From: Janthinobacterium sp. ROICE36
GTDB taxonomy: Bacteria > Pseudomonadota > Gammaproteobacteria > Burkholderiales > Burkholderiaceae_D
DNA: 64,000 bases
Reading direction: 5' to 3'
Assembly (NCBI RefSeq): GCF_002869965.1
Contig: NZ_PEBS01000012.1
Location: 1-64,000 of the forward strand
The notes beneath the pieces are model-generated. The model ran no database searches, was not told the DNA's origin, and was given only the letters and a program-made list of their open reading frames with translations. Positions 24,868 through 35,276 of the stretch are shown here, one piece after another. Position 1 is the first letter of the stretch. Every line of letters begins with the position of its first letter. A program made the position numbers and the translations under genes.

Positions 24868-26427
24868 ATGGATACGAATCACCGTATGAAGCCTGCCTCG
24901 CCGCCCCGGCGCGCCTTCGTGCTGGCTGCCGTCTGCCTGGCCGCGCTGTGCATGCCGCTCAGTTTCACGGGTCCGGCCATCGCCATTCCCGCCATCGCCG
25001 CCGACCTGCACGGCACGCCGCTGGCGCTGGCGTGGATCACGAATGCCTTCATGCTCAGCTTTGGCGGCTGCCTGATGGTGGCCGGCGCGCTGACCGACCG
25101 CTATGGCCGCAAGCGCGTGTTCTTGCTGGGCATGGGCGTGTTTTCCACCGCCGCCCTGGCGCTGGCGGCCGCGCCCGGCATTGTATGGCTCGACGTGCTG
25201 CGCGCCGTCCAGGGCCTCGGTTGCGCCATGGCCCTGTCGAGCGGACTGGCGGCCCTGGCGCAGGAATTCGACGGCCCCGCCCGCGCGCGCGCCTTCAGCC
25301 TGATCGGCACGGCCTTCGGCGTGGGCCTGGCCTTCGGCCCCTTCCTGGCAGGTACATTGATCACGCACACGGGCTGGCGCGCCATTTTTGGCGCCACGGC
25401 TGCGGCCGGCCTGGCCGCCCTGCTGGCCGCCGCGCGCGCCATGCGCGAATCGCGCGACCCGCAGGCGCAAGGCGTGGACTGGCCCGGCGCCCTGACGTTT
25501 ACCGGCGCCCTCTCCTTGTTTACGTATGGCTTGCTGCAGGCGCCGGACAGCGGCTGGGGTAGCGCCGCCAGCCTGGGACTGCTCGGTGGCGCGGCCTTGC
25601 TGCTGGGCGTGTTCATCCGCGTGGAGCGGCGCGCGGCGCGGCCCATGCTGGATTTGACACTGTTCCGTCTACCCGCTTTTGCCGGTGTGCAACTGCTGGC
25701 CGCTGCGCCCGCGTTTTCCTTTGTCGTGCTGCTGGTATTGTTGCCGGCCCGCTTCATCGGCATCGAGGGCTACAGCGCACTGGAAGCGGGACGCATGATG
25801 ATCGCCCTGTCGGCGCCCATGCTGGTGCTGCCTGTCCTGGCCGGCATGGCGGCGCAGCGCCTTGCCGCCGCCCACATTTGCGCCAGCGGCCTGCTGCTGG
25901 CGGCGGGCGGCTTGCTGTGGTTCTCCACCTGCGCGCCGGGCCAGGCGCCCGCCAGCTTGCTGGGGCCGCTGCTGCTGATCGGCTGCGGCATCAGCCTGCC
26001 CTGGGGCTTGATGGATGGCCTGGCCATCAGCGTCGTGCCTGTCGAGCGGGCCGGCATGGCGGCCGGCATTTTCAATACGACGCGCGTGGCGGGCGAAGGC
26101 CTGGCGCTGGCCATCGTCAGCGCGCTGCTGGGCACGTTCACCGTGGCAGCGCTGGGCGGCGCCGGCATTGCCGGCATCGGCGCGGAACAGGCGGCGCACG
26201 CCGGCCCCTTTCTGGCGCTGGGCCAGCTGCGCCATGCTGCTACCCTGCTGCCGCAGGCTGGCGCCGCCGAGCTGGCGCAAGCGTATGGCGCGGCCTTCCG
26301 CCACTTGCTATATGTGCTGGCAAGCATCACGACGGCGTCGGCCCTGCTGATCCTGGGCTTCCTGCGTCATCCGGCCGCTGCGGCAACAGACACGGCCGCA
26401 CGGCCCGCCTGCAAGGCGCAAAACTAA
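24868..26427 (+). CDS. MFS drug exporter, DHA2 (14-helix) type
   Basis: 519 residues with about 14 hydrophobic segments. Motif A is DRYGRKRVF after helix 2; motif C (GPFLAGTLITHTGWRAIFG) marks an antiporter of the DHA2 group (EmrB/QacA-like). A second in-frame ATG follows 18 bp later. The inner-membrane efflux pump is likely controlled by the divergent LysR regulator. The substrate is unknown. Confidence 0.87.
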   Translation: MDTNHRMKPASPPRRAFVLAAVCLAALCMPLSFTGPAIAIPAIAADLHGTPLALAWITNAFMLSFGGCLMVAGALTDRYGRKRVFLLGMGVFSTAALALAAAPGIVWLDVLRAVQGLGCAMALSSGLAALAQEFDGPARARAFSLIGTAFGVGLAFGPFLAGTLITHTGWRAIFGATAAAGLAALLAAARAMRESRDPQAQGVDWPGALTFTGALSLFTYGLLQAPDSGWGSAASLGLLGGAALLLGVFIRVERRAARPMLDLTLFRLPAFAGVQLLAAAPAFSFVVLLVLLPARFIGIEGYSALEAGRMMIALSAPMLVLPVLAGMAAQRLAAAHICASGLLLAAGGLLWFSTCAPGQAPASLLGPLLLIGCGISLPWGLMDGLAISVVPVERAGMAAGIFNTTRVAGEGLALAIVSALLGTFTVAALGGAGIAGIGAEQAAHAGPFLALGQLRHAATLLPQAGAAELAQAYGAAFRHLLYVLASITTASALLILGFLRHPAAAATDTAARPACKAQN

Positions 26428-26557
26428 GTCACCCTATTTCCTCACGACAGCAATTCCCTCCCCGCCACATCCGGCGGCGCCCACGCGCCGCCACCCGCCT
26501 TTGATGTTTCTCCACCACACCTCAACAGTATAAGAAGAATTCAAAGAACAAAACTAG

Positions 26558-26619
26558 TTTACTGATCAAAGCGCTTTGAACTATACTCAAAGCGCTTTGA
26601 GACATAGTTAAAGCGCTTT
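26558..26619 (+). promoter_or_regulatory. lamB promoter with three phased LacI-type operators
   Basis: TTTACT (26558-26563), 18-bp spacer, TATACT (26582-26587). The operator TCAAAGCGCTTTGA (26566-26579) fills the spacer; a second perfect copy is at 26587-26600 and a third core AAAGCGCTTT at 26610-26619. The cores start at 26568, 26589 and 26610, exactly 21 bp apart. The promoter core is repeated upstream of the alpha-glucosidase gene. Fits repression by the LacI-family protein at 28184. Confidence 0.85.
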
Positions 26620-26674
26620 GGCTGTGCAAATTGATGCGCGCCGACCCCACACCTATAAAAACACTGGAGACACA

Positions 26675-27892
26675 ATGAACAAATTTTTCTTGAAAGCGTT
26701 GCCAGCGGCAGTGTTGATGGCCTTGAGCGCATCGGCCCAGGCTGCCCTGCCGATCGACTTCGGCGGCTATATCCGCTCGGGCTTCGGCACCAGCAGCGAA
26801 GGCGGCAAGGAAGCCTGTTTCGGTCTGGCCGGCGCCTCGTCCAAGTATCGTCTGGGCAACGAGTGCGAAACCTACGGCGAGCTGAAATTCGGCGGCGAAG
26901 CCTTCAAGGCAGCCAACGGCACCACCTTCCGCATCAATACCCTGGTGGCGTTTTCCGTCAACCAGAACCAGGACTGGGAGCAATCGGACCCGTCGTGGCG
27001 CGAAATGAACGTGGTGGCCGACAAGATCGGCACGGGCGCCTTCGCCGAAGCACGCGCCTGGGTGGGCAAGCGCTACTACGACCGCCAGGACGTGCACATC
27101 ACCGATTACTACTTCTGGAATAACAGCGGCCCCGGCGCCGGCCTGGAAAACATCGACCTGGGCGCCGCCAAGCTGGCCTACGCCGTCGTGCGCACAGCCG
27201 ATGACACGGACGGCAAGCGCATGGGCCTGTCCCACGATCTGCGCTTCTCCGGCATTAAGGTCAACCCGGACGGCGAACTGACGCTGGGCCTGCAATTCAA
27301 CCAGAAACGCAACGCGCAAGGCGCAGCCCCCATCGCCAGCGGCCACTTGCTGACCATCATGCATACGCAAGGCAACCTGCTCGGCGGCTTCAACAAGGTC
27401 GCCTTGCAGTTCGGCAAGGGCAGCGCCGCCAACACGGGCGGCTTCAGCCTGGGCGCCGACAAGGATGACAAGGTCACGCGCCTGACGGAACAAATCATGA
27501 TCCAGCCCAAAGGCGCCTGGTCGGGCATGGGCACCTTCGTCTACGAAGACAAGCAAACGGCGGGCGTCAGCAGCAAATGGACCTCGATCGGCGCGCGTCC
27601 CGTCTACCACTTCACGGACAACTACAGCCTGGCCGTGGAACTGGGCCACGACATCGTCAAGCCGGAAGGCGGCGAGAGCCGCAACCTGACCAAGCTGACC
27701 TTCGCGCCGCAACTGTCGGCCGGCAACAGCTTCTGGTCGCGCCCCGTGCTGCGCGCCTTCTACACCTACGCCAAATGGAACAAGGCAGCCCAGTCGGCCG
27801 CTGCGGCGGAAACCGCGCTGTCGTCGACGGGCGTATTCGGTGGCAAGACCAATGGCAGCTCGATGGGTTTCCAGGTGGAATCCTGGTGGTAA
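26675..27892 (+). CDS. lamB: Maltoporin (LamB-family carbohydrate porin)
   Basis: 405 residues from ATG 26675 (TGGAGA upstream). The signal peptide ends at SASAQA. The mature start LPIDFGGYIRSGFGTSSEGG, the Cys pair in CFGLAGASSKYRLGNEC, AWVGKRYYDRQDVHITDYYFWNNSG and the final Trp (ESWW) are LamB hallmarks. It forms a trimeric 18-stranded outer-membrane channel for maltose and maltodextrins. Transcribed under the triple-operator promoter and followed by a terminator, so it is monocistronic, unlike E. coli lamB in malK-lamB. Confidence 0.93.
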   Translation: MNKFFLKALPAAVLMALSASAQAALPIDFGGYIRSGFGTSSEGGKEACFGLAGASSKYRLGNECETYGELKFGGEAFKAANGTTFRINTLVAFSVNQNQDWEQSDPSWREMNVVADKIGTGAFAEARAWVGKRYYDRQDVHITDYYFWNNSGPGAGLENIDLGAAKLAYAVVRTADDTDGKRMGLSHDLRFSGIKVNPDGELTLGLQFNQKRNAQGAAPIASGHLLTIMHTQGNLLGGFNKVALQFGKGSAANTGGFSLGADKDDKVTRLTEQIMIQPKGAWSGMGTFVYEDKQTAGVSSKWTSIGARPVYHFTDNYSLAVELGHDIVKPEGGESRNLTKLTFAPQLSAGNSFWSRPVLRAFYTYAKWNKAAQSAAAAETALSSTGVFGGKTNGSSMGFQVESWW

Positions 27893-28053
27893 GCGCGGGA
27901 CTCTGGCACTTTGGCAAGCGTCCCTGGACGCCAGCCACTGGCAGCAACACCGCCCGCTCATCCAGGGGCAAGGAATATCCGGACCCACCATTTCGCCGCT
28001 GCACGCGATGGCCGGTAGCTTCAATGTAGTGATTCAGCAGTATCCTCTTTTAG

Positions 28054-28088
28054 CGCGGGCGCCCCTGGGTTTGCCCGCGTATTTTTTT
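28054..28088 (+). terminator. Rho-independent terminator after lamB
   Basis: CGCGGGC (28054-28060), loop, GCCCGCG (28073-28079), then TATTTTTTT. A 7-bp GC stem and a T run about 160 bp past the lamB stop. Confidence 0.75.
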
Positions 28089-28183
28089 GGGCGCTGCCGC
28101 CGCTGGTCATACCCCTGATGATTCCGGCATTTATCAGATAAACTACCCTGCATCGCTCCCGATCCACCCCAGACGCAGCATCC

Positions 28184-29197
28184 ATGAACCTCAAAAATTT
28201 CGCCAAAACGCTAGGAATATCCGAAACCACCGTCAGCCGCGCCTTGAATGGCTATCCGGAAGTGAGTGAACGCACGCGCGAACGGGTGCTGGCCGCCGCG
28301 CAGGCCGCCGGTTACCGCCCCAATCCCATGGCGCGCAGCCTGGCCGTGGGGCGCACGAATATCGTCGGCATCATCTACCCGCTGATGCCGAACGACCTGG
28401 CCGACCCCATGTTCATCGACATCGTCGGCGGCATGTCGGAAGCGCTGGAAGCGCAGCAGATGGACATGATGATCGCACCCGCTTCGGCCGGCAACGAATT
28501 CCACACGTATGAACGCATGGTCAAGGGACGCCGCATCGACGGGCTGGTCGTGGGACGGACCAAGCCGTTCGACGAGCGCATCGCCTACCTGGCGCAGCAA
28601 GGCATGCCGTTTGTTGCGCATGGCCGCACGCAGCTGAACCAGCCGCACGCCTGGTTCGACTATGACAACGAGGCGGGCATGCGCCTGGCCGTCGAGCGCC
28701 TGGCGCAACTGGGCCACCAGCGCATCGGCCTGATCAGCGCCACGCCGGACCTGAACTTCGTGCGCCAGCGCGTCGAGAGTTTCCAGCACGCCATGCAGGC
28801 AGGCGGCCTCGTCGTCGATCCGGACAATCTGGTCGACAACGCGCACGACCGCCGCGCCGGCTACCAGGCCATGCAGCGCCTGCTGGCCCGCTCGCCCCGC
28901 CCTACCGCCGTCATCGTCGACAATCACATGTCGGGCGTGGGCGCCGTGCGCGCCCTGCTCGACGCGGGCATTGCCATCGGCAGCGAGATGTCGCTGATCG
29001 TCTGGGGCGTGATGGAAGATTCCCTGGCCGGCCACAACGTCACCACCGTCGTCCAGCCCGACCCGCGCGGCGCCGGCGCGAAGATGATCCACATGCTGCT
29101 GGCCCTGATGGATGGCACGCCCGTCACCGACTTGCAGGCACTGTGGCCGTGCGAACTGCTGCCGGGCGAGTCGGCCGGGCCGGTCATACACGCCTGA
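28184..29197 (+). CDS. LacI-family maltose/maltodextrin regulator
   Basis: 337 residues. HTH: NLKNFAKTLGISETTVSRALNGYPEVSERTRERVLAAA; hinge helix NPMARSLAVGRT, then a periplasmic-binding-protein-like sugar domain with a VIVDNHMSGVGAVRAL and Q-PDPRGAGAKMI pattern. It is between lamB and the mal operon, and both have TCAAAGCGCTTTGA sites, the type of 14-bp palindrome bound by LacI-family dimers. No such site was seen upstream of its own gene. It resembles AglR/MalR-type repressors that replace the E. coli MalT activator in many proteobacteria. Confidence 0.9.
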   Translation: MNLKNFAKTLGISETTVSRALNGYPEVSERTRERVLAAAQAAGYRPNPMARSLAVGRTNIVGIIYPLMPNDLADPMFIDIVGGMSEALEAQQMDMMIAPASAGNEFHTYERMVKGRRIDGLVVGRTKPFDERIAYLAQQGMPFVAHGRTQLNQPHAWFDYDNEAGMRLAVERLAQLGHQRIGLISATPDLNFVRQRVESFQHAMQAGGLVVDPDNLVDNAHDRRAGYQAMQRLLARSPRPTAVIVDNHMSGVGAVRALLDAGIAIGSEMSLIVWGVMEDSLAGHNVTTVVQPDPRGAGAKMIHMLLALMDGTPVTDLQALWPCELLPGESAGPVIHA

Positions 29198-29218
29198 TTT
29201 ACCCCTAGAGCAAACTAC

Positions 29219-29247
29219 GGGGGTCGGCCCCTCAAGGTCCGATCCCC
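29219..29247 (+). terminator. Hairpin after the LacI-type gene
   Basis: GGGGGTCGG and CCGATCCCC pair with one mismatch about 22 bp past the regulator stop. The T run is weak, so termination is only likely. Confidence 0.45.
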
Positions 29248-29344
29248 GCCTCCGCTTGGGGTTTCGTAAAACGCCCTCTTCCGCTCTGTTTTGCCCTCCT
29301 GAATCACCCTCATAAAAAAATCGTATGTCTGGTGCGTGTATCGC

Positions 29345-29398
29345 TTTACTTTTCAAAGCGCTTTGAACTATACTCATTTCATACCCAAAGCGCTTTGA
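29345..29398 (+). promoter_or_regulatory. mal operon promoter with two LacI-type operators
   Basis: TTTACT (29345-29350), 18-bp spacer, TATACT (29369-29374), the same design as at lamB. The operator TCAAAGCGCTTTGA (29353-29366) lies in the spacer and a second core AAAGCGCTTT starts at 29387. The cores are 32 bp apart, about three helical turns. Confidence 0.85.
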
Positions 29399-29480
29399 AT
29401 ACTAAAATAAGACGTTCGCCTACCAACCAGCAGCGCTGCCCTGATAGCCAAGGCTACAGGCAACTTTTAAGAAATCATTC

Positions 29481-31121
29481 ATGCCGACCATCCAGAACAA
29501 TCTTGCCCACCTGCCCGCCGACTGGTGGCGCAGCGCCGTGATCTACCAGGTCTATCCACGCAGCTTCCTCGACAGCAATGGCGACGGCATCGGCGACTTG
29601 CCCGGCATTACTTCGAAACTTGCATACATCGCCGCCCTGGGCGCCGACATCGTGTGGATCTCGCCCTTCTTCACGTCGCCGATGAAGGACTTCGGCTACG
29701 ACGTGGCCGATTTCTGCGACGTCGACCCCATGTTTGGCAGCCTGGCCGATTTCGACCGCCTGGTGGCGCGCGCCCATGCACTGGGCTTGAAAGTGATGAT
29801 CGACCAGGTGCTGTCGCACTCGTCCGACATCCACCCGTGGTTCGTGGAAAGCCGCGCCAGCCGCGACAATGCCAAGGCCGACTGGTATGTCTGGGCCGAC
29901 CAGAAACCGGACGGTACGGCGCCCAACAACTGGCTGTCCGTGTTTGGCGGTTCCGCCTGGCAATGGGAGCCGCGCCGCGGCCAGTACTATCTGCACGATT
30001 TCCTCGCCAGCCAGCCCGACCTGAACTTCCATAATCCGGCCGTGCAGCAAGCCCAGCTGGACAACCTGCGTTTCTGGCTGGAGCGGGGCGTCGACGGTTT
30101 CCGCTTCGATTCCTGCAACTTCCCGTATCACGACCAGCTGCTGCGCGACAATCCGCCAGCCGCGCAACGCGACGCCAGCAGCGTGTCGGCCATCAATCCC
30201 TACGGCATGCAGGCGCACGTGTACGACAAGACGCAGCCGGAAAACATCGCCTACCTGCAACGCGTGCGCGCCGTGCTTGACGAATATCAAGCCATTTCCA
30301 TCGGCGAAGTGGGCGACGACAATGCGCTGGCCACCATGGCCGCCTACACCACGGGCGGCGACAAGCTGCACATGGCTTACAGTTTCAATTTGCTGACGGC
30401 AGAGTTTTCAGCCGCGCACATCCGCACGCAGGTGGAAGAATTTGAAGCCCAAGTGACCGACGGCTGGGCTTCCTGGTCCGTTGGCAACCACGACAGCGTG
30501 CGCGTCATGACGCGCTGGGGCGGCGAGAACCCGTCGCCATCGCTGGCCAAGGTGGTGCTGGCCGTGCAGGCGGCATTGAAAGGCACGCCGTGCCTGTACC
30601 AGGGCGACGAACTGGCCCTGACGGAAGCGGACTTGCCTTTCGAAGCGCTGCAAGACCCGTATGGCATCCCGTTCTGGCCCCAGTTCAAGGGCCGCGATGG
30701 CTGCCGCACGCCGATGCCGTGGGTGGCCGATGCGCCGCATGGCGGCTTCAGCAATGCAAAACCCTGGTTGCCGGTGCCGCCCGAGCACATGGAGCGGGCC
30801 GTTGACGTCGAAGAGCGCGATAGCGCCTCGCCCTTGACGTTTGCGCAAACCATCCTCGCCTGGCGCCGCACCCTGCCGCAATTGCTGCGCGGCGACATTG
30901 CCTTCTTCGATGCGCCGGAACCCGTGCTGGCCCTGCGCCGCGACTTGCCCGGCCAACCATCCGTGCTGGCCGCCTTCAACCTGGGCACCGAAGCGGTCAC
31001 GTTTGACTTGCCGGCCGCCGCAGCAGCGACCGACCTGGCCGGTCACGGCTTGCCGGGCGACAAGCAAGGCAGCCAGATCACCCTGCCCCCGCATGGCGGC
31101 TGGTTCGGCACCTTGGCGTAA
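29481..31121 (+). CDS. Alpha-glucosidase (GH13, oligo-1,6-glucosidase/AglA type)
   Basis: 546 residues, no signal peptide, so it should hydrolyse imported maltodextrin in the cytoplasm. The GH13 barrel starts WWRSAVIYQVYPRSFLDSNGDGIGD. Catalytic residues: Asp210 in GFRFDS, Glu276 in SIGEVG and Asp338 in GNHDS. Motif I is MIDQVLSHSSDIHPWF, where Q-V-L-S-H replaces the common DLVVNH. The QYYLHDFLASQPDLNF form is typical of the GH13_23 subfamily of proteobacterial alpha-glucosidases. First gene of the operon, before malK. Confidence 0.9.
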   Translation: MPTIQNNLAHLPADWWRSAVIYQVYPRSFLDSNGDGIGDLPGITSKLAYIAALGADIVWISPFFTSPMKDFGYDVADFCDVDPMFGSLADFDRLVARAHALGLKVMIDQVLSHSSDIHPWFVESRASRDNAKADWYVWADQKPDGTAPNNWLSVFGGSAWQWEPRRGQYYLHDFLASQPDLNFHNPAVQQAQLDNLRFWLERGVDGFRFDSCNFPYHDQLLRDNPPAAQRDASSVSAINPYGMQAHVYDKTQPENIAYLQRVRAVLDEYQAISIGEVGDDNALATMAAYTTGGDKLHMAYSFNLLTAEFSAAHIRTQVEEFEAQVTDGWASWSVGNHDSVRVMTRWGGENPSPSLAKVVLAVQAALKGTPCLYQGDELALTEADLPFEALQDPYGIPFWPQFKGRDGCRTPMPWVADAPHGGFSNAKPWLPVPPEHMERAVDVEERDSASPLTFAQTILAWRRTLPQLLRGDIAFFDAPEPVLALRRDLPGQPSVLAAFNLGTEAVTFDLPAAAAATDLAGHGLPGDKQGSQITLPPHGGWFGTLA

Positions 31122-31162
31122 ATCGCAGGCTTTGGCGGCCACGCCGCCAATTACAATAACGA

Positions 31163-31182
31163 GCCCCGCGCATCAGCGGGGC
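31163..31182 (+). promoter_or_regulatory. Intercistronic hairpin, alpha-glucosidase to malK
   Basis: GCCCCGC, 6-base loop, GCGGGGC. It lies 24 bp before the malK start in a same-strand operon. It may protect upstream mRNA from 3' exonucleases or lower downstream expression. Confidence 0.5.
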
Positions 31183-31205
31183 CGAATTGACAGAACGAGG
31201 ACGAC

Positions 31206-32291
<1,086 letters not shown>

Positions 32292-32305
32292 ACCCCGGCT
32301 TTAAG

Positions 32306-32335
32306 GGGCCAGGCGCTACAGGCGCCGCCTGGCCC
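32306..32335 (+). promoter_or_regulatory. Intercistronic hairpin, malK to malE
   Basis: GGGCCAGGCG (32306-32315) pairs perfectly with CGCCTGGCCC (32326-32335) over a 10-base loop that also holds a small GGCGCC repeat. Ten GC-rich base pairs but no T run, so it is more likely an mRNA-stability element or attenuator than a full stop. Confidence 0.6.
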
Positions 32336-32401
32336 GGTTGCATCGTTTCAGCCTTGATACTCAACATAAACTTAGCATAAAAAAAGATACTGGAGATTGA
32401 C

Positions 32402-33622
32402 ATGTCCTTCACGCACCCGAAACGCAGCTTCATCAAAACCACCCTGATCGCCGCCGCCCTGGCCGGCATCGGCAACCTGGCCGCCGTCAGCATGGCGAAC
32501 GCGGCCGAAGCAGGCACCCTGTTGATCTGGATCAATGGCGACAAGGGCTACAAGGGCCTGGCCAAGGTCGGCGAAGAATTCACCAAGAAGACCGGCATCA
32601 AGGTCGTCGTCGAGCACCCGGAAGATGCGCCAAACAAATTCCAGCAGGCAGCGGCCGCCGGCAAGGGCCCGGACATCTGGATCTGGCCGCATGATCGCAT
32701 CGGCGGCTGGATCGATGCGGGCTTGCTGCAACCATTGACGCCAAGCAAGGAAGCGCGCGCCGCCATCCTGCCGCTGGCCTGGAACGCCTTTACGGTGGGC
32801 GGCAAGACCTGGGGCTATCCGATCTCCATCGAAGCCGTGGCCCTCGTCTACAACAAGGATCTGGTGCCGAATCCGCCAAAAACCTTCGAGGAAATTGCCG
32901 CGCTGGACAAGAAACTCTCGGCACAGGGCAAGAAAGCCATCCTGTGGGATTACACGAATACCTATTTCACCTGGCCTTTGCTGGGCGCGGGCGGCGGCTT
33001 CCCGTTTGAAGTCAAGAGCGACGGCTGCTACGATGCGGCCAAGACGGGCGTGAACAATGCCGGTTCGCAGGCGGGCGTGAATGCGCTGATGACCCTGATC
33101 AATAGCGGCGCCATGCCGAAGGGCGCCGGCTATGCCGAGATGGAAGCGGGCTTCAACCAGGGCAAGATCGCCATGATGATCAACGGCCCATGGTCGTGGG
33201 ACAATGCGCGCAAATCAAAAATCAATTTCGGCGTGGCAACGATTCCTACCGTGGCAGGCAAGACAGCCACGCCATTCGTGGGCGTGCTGGGCGCGATGAT
33301 TTCGAAAGCCAGCCCGAACAAGGACCTGGCGACGGAATTCCTGGAAAACCAGATGCTGCAGCTCAATGGCTTGAAAACCATCAACGCCGACGTCCCGCTG
33401 GGCACGCCAGCGAACAAGGTACTGTTCGCGGAATTGAAAGCCAACCCGAACATCCAGGCGACGATGGAAAGCGCGCAAGCGGGGCGCCCGATGCCGAACA
33501 ACCCGGAAATGGGCCGCTTCTGGTCGTCCATGCAATCGGCGCTGGAAAACATCACGCAAGGCCGCCAGACGACCAAAGATGGCCTGGACGCGGCGGCGAA
33601 GCGGATCACGACGGCGAATTAA
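32402..33622 (+). CDS. malE: Maltose/maltodextrin-binding protein
   Basis: 406 residues with a signal peptide ending SMANAAEA. The mature start [31 protein letters not shown] and the sugar-binding [39 protein letters not shown] and [20 protein letters not shown] are close to E. coli MalE. It is periplasmic and delivers maltodextrins to MalFGK2. Highly expressed member of the operon, as the flanking hairpins suggest. Confidence 0.95.
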   Translation: MSFTHPKRSFIKTTLIAAALAGIGNLAAVSMANAAEAGTLLIWINGDKGYKGLAKVGEEFTKKTGIKVVVEHPEDAPNKFQQAAAAGKGPDIWIWPHDRIGGWIDAGLLQPLTPSKEARAAILPLAWNAFTVGGKTWGYPISIEAVALVYNKDLVPNPPKTFEEIAALDKKLSAQGKKAILWDYTNTYFTWPLLGAGGGFPFEVKSDGCYDAAKTGVNNAGSQAGVNALMTLINSGAMPKGAGYAEMEAGFNQGKIAMMINGPWSWDNARKSKINFGVATIPTVAGKTATPFVGVLGAMISKASPNKDLATEFLENQMLQLNGLKTINADVPLGTPANKVLFAELKANPNIQATMESAQAGRPMPNNPEMGRFWSSMQSALENITQGRQTTKDGLDAAAKRITTAN

Positions 33623-33655
33623 ACCAGGTATCCATCACCCCAGGCAAAAATCTGC

Positions 33656-33717
33656 GGTCAGACCCGCCGGGGGAACGCATCCCAATGGGATGTGTTCCCC
33701 TTCCGAAGGGACTGACC
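33656..33717 (+). repeat. Nested REP-like hairpin between malE and malF
   Basis: Inner stem GGGGAACGCATCCC (33670-33683) with GGGATGTGTTCCCC (33687-33700), loop AAT, one mismatch. Outer stem GGTCAGACCC (33656-33665) with GGGACTGACC (33708-33717), one mismatch. The same position carries REP elements in E. coli, where they stabilise malE mRNA relative to malF. Confidence 0.7.
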
Positions 33718-33755
33718 CCGGCATTCTGCTGCATCCATCTTCACAGGTATCCATC

Positions 33756-35267
33756 GTGCGCAAGTTTATCGGCCCTACGGTATTGACCATCAGCATGGCG
33801 CTGGGTCTGTATCTGCTCTTCATGTTGTACATTTCCGGGCAAACCATGCTGGCCGCCGTTTTCCTCGGCTTGCTGACCCTGACGACGTTTGTCTTCACGT
33901 CGCCGCGCGCCTATGCCTACCGTTATCTGTTTCCCGGCATCACGGCGGTGATCGTCTTCGTGCTGCTGCCGATGGTGTACACGGTGTCGATCGGCTTTAC
34001 CAATTTCAGTTCGCGCAACCTGCTCACCTACGAGCGGGCCACGCAATACCTGCTCGACGAGACGCAGCGCGTGGAAAGCGCCGGGTATGCCATGACCGTG
34101 CATCCCGACAACAAACAATACCGCTTGCGCCTGGAAAGCCCGGACACGGGCGAAGTGCTCTTGACGCAGCCGCTGGCCCTGAAGCACGCCGTGCCCCTGA
34201 ATGTGGAGGTGGCGCCGCCGGATCCCGTGCAAGCGCCCGTGCTGGCCCCGCCGCTGAGCATCAAGGACATCATCGCCCTGCAAAAAGATTTGAAGCAGCT
34301 CACCCTGATCATGCCGAACAAGATCGAGCTGCGCATGGTGGGCTTGCGCGAATTCGGCCCCGTCGCGCATGTCTACAAGCAACTACCCGACCAGACCCTC
34401 AAGAAGATCGCCACGGGCGAACGCATCAAGCCGAATTTCAAGACGGGCTTTTATGAAATGCCGGATGGCACGAAACTGGAACCGGGCTTCAAGGTCAATG
34501 TGGGCTTTGCCAACTTCGTGAAGATTTTCTCCGATGAAGCGTTCCGCGGTCCCTTCTTGCGCATTTTCGTCTGGACCATCGTTTTCGCCCTGATCAGCGT
34601 GGCCACCACCACGGGCCTGGGCATGGTGCTGGCCGTGCTGCTGAACTGGGATGCGCTGCGCTTCCGCGGCCTGTACCGCACCCTGCTGTTCCTGCCGTAC
34701 GCCGTGCCGGGTTTCATTTCCATCCTGGTCTTCAAGGGCTTGTTCAACAATAACTTTGGCGAAATCAACCTGGTGCTCGACGCCTTGTTCGGCATCAAGC
34801 CCGCCTGGTTCTCGGACACCACCCTGGCCAAGGCCATGATCCTCATCGTCAACACCTGGCTGGGCTACCCCTACATGATGGTAGTGTGCATGGGCCTGAT
34901 CAAGGCGATCCCCTCGGACTTGTATGAAGCCTCGGCCCTGGCCGGCGCGGGACCGCTGACGAATTTCTTCAAGATCACCTTACCGCTGATCATCAAGCCG
35001 CTGACGCCGCTGATGGTGGCCAGCCTGGGTTTCAATTTCAATAACTTTGTGTTGATCAGCTTGCTGACGGGCGGACGTCCCGATTTCCTTGATACCACGT
35101 TACCTGCCGGCACGACGGACTTGCTGGTGTCCTACACCTACCGCATCGCGTTCGAGGATTCGGGCCAGAACTTTGGCTTGGCCGCCGCCATCTCGACCCT
35201 GATCTTCTTCCTCGTGGCCGCGATTTCGCTGGTCAACATGCGCCTGACGCGCATGAACAAAGCATAA
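33756..35267 (+). CDS. malF: Maltose ABC transporter permease MalF
   Basis: 503 residues from GTG 33756; the frame is open further upstream but that reads through the hairpin, and the GTG start (RKFIGPTVLTISMALGL) gives the normal MalF N-terminus with its three early membrane helices. The large periplasmic loop (residues about 95-250) and the EAA loop (LYEASALAGAGPLTNFFKITLPLI) are present. Eight membrane segments are expected. Partner of MalG and MalK. Confidence 0.92.
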   Translation: MRKFIGPTVLTISMALGLYLLFMLYISGQTMLAAVFLGLLTLTTFVFTSPRAYAYRYLFPGITAVIVFVLLPMVYTVSIGFTNFSSRNLLTYERATQYLLDETQRVESAGYAMTVHPDNKQYRLRLESPDTGEVLLTQPLALKHAVPLNVEVAPPDPVQAPVLAPPLSIKDIIALQKDLKQLTLIMPNKIELRMVGLREFGPVAHVYKQLPDQTLKKIATGERIKPNFKTGFYEMPDGTKLEPGFKVNVGFANFVKIFSDEAFRGPFLRIFVWTIVFALISVATTTGLGMVLAVLLNWDALRFRGLYRTLLFLPYAVPGFISILVFKGLFNNNFGEINLVLDALFGIKPAWFSDTTLAKAMILIVNTWLGYPYMMVVCMGLIKAIPSDLYEASALAGAGPLTNFFKITLPLIIKPLTPLMVASLGFNFNNFVLISLLTGGRPDFLDTTLPAGTTDLLVSYTYRIAFEDSGQNFGLAAAISTLIFFLVAAISLVNMRLTRMNKA

Positions 35268-35276
35268 AGGACAGTA

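Noticed and set aside
29210..29250. A LacI-type operator downstream of the regulator gene
   Set aside because: The palindrome there (GGGGGTCGG/CCGATCCCC) does not resemble TCAAAGCGCTTTGA and is better explained as a terminator-like hairpin.
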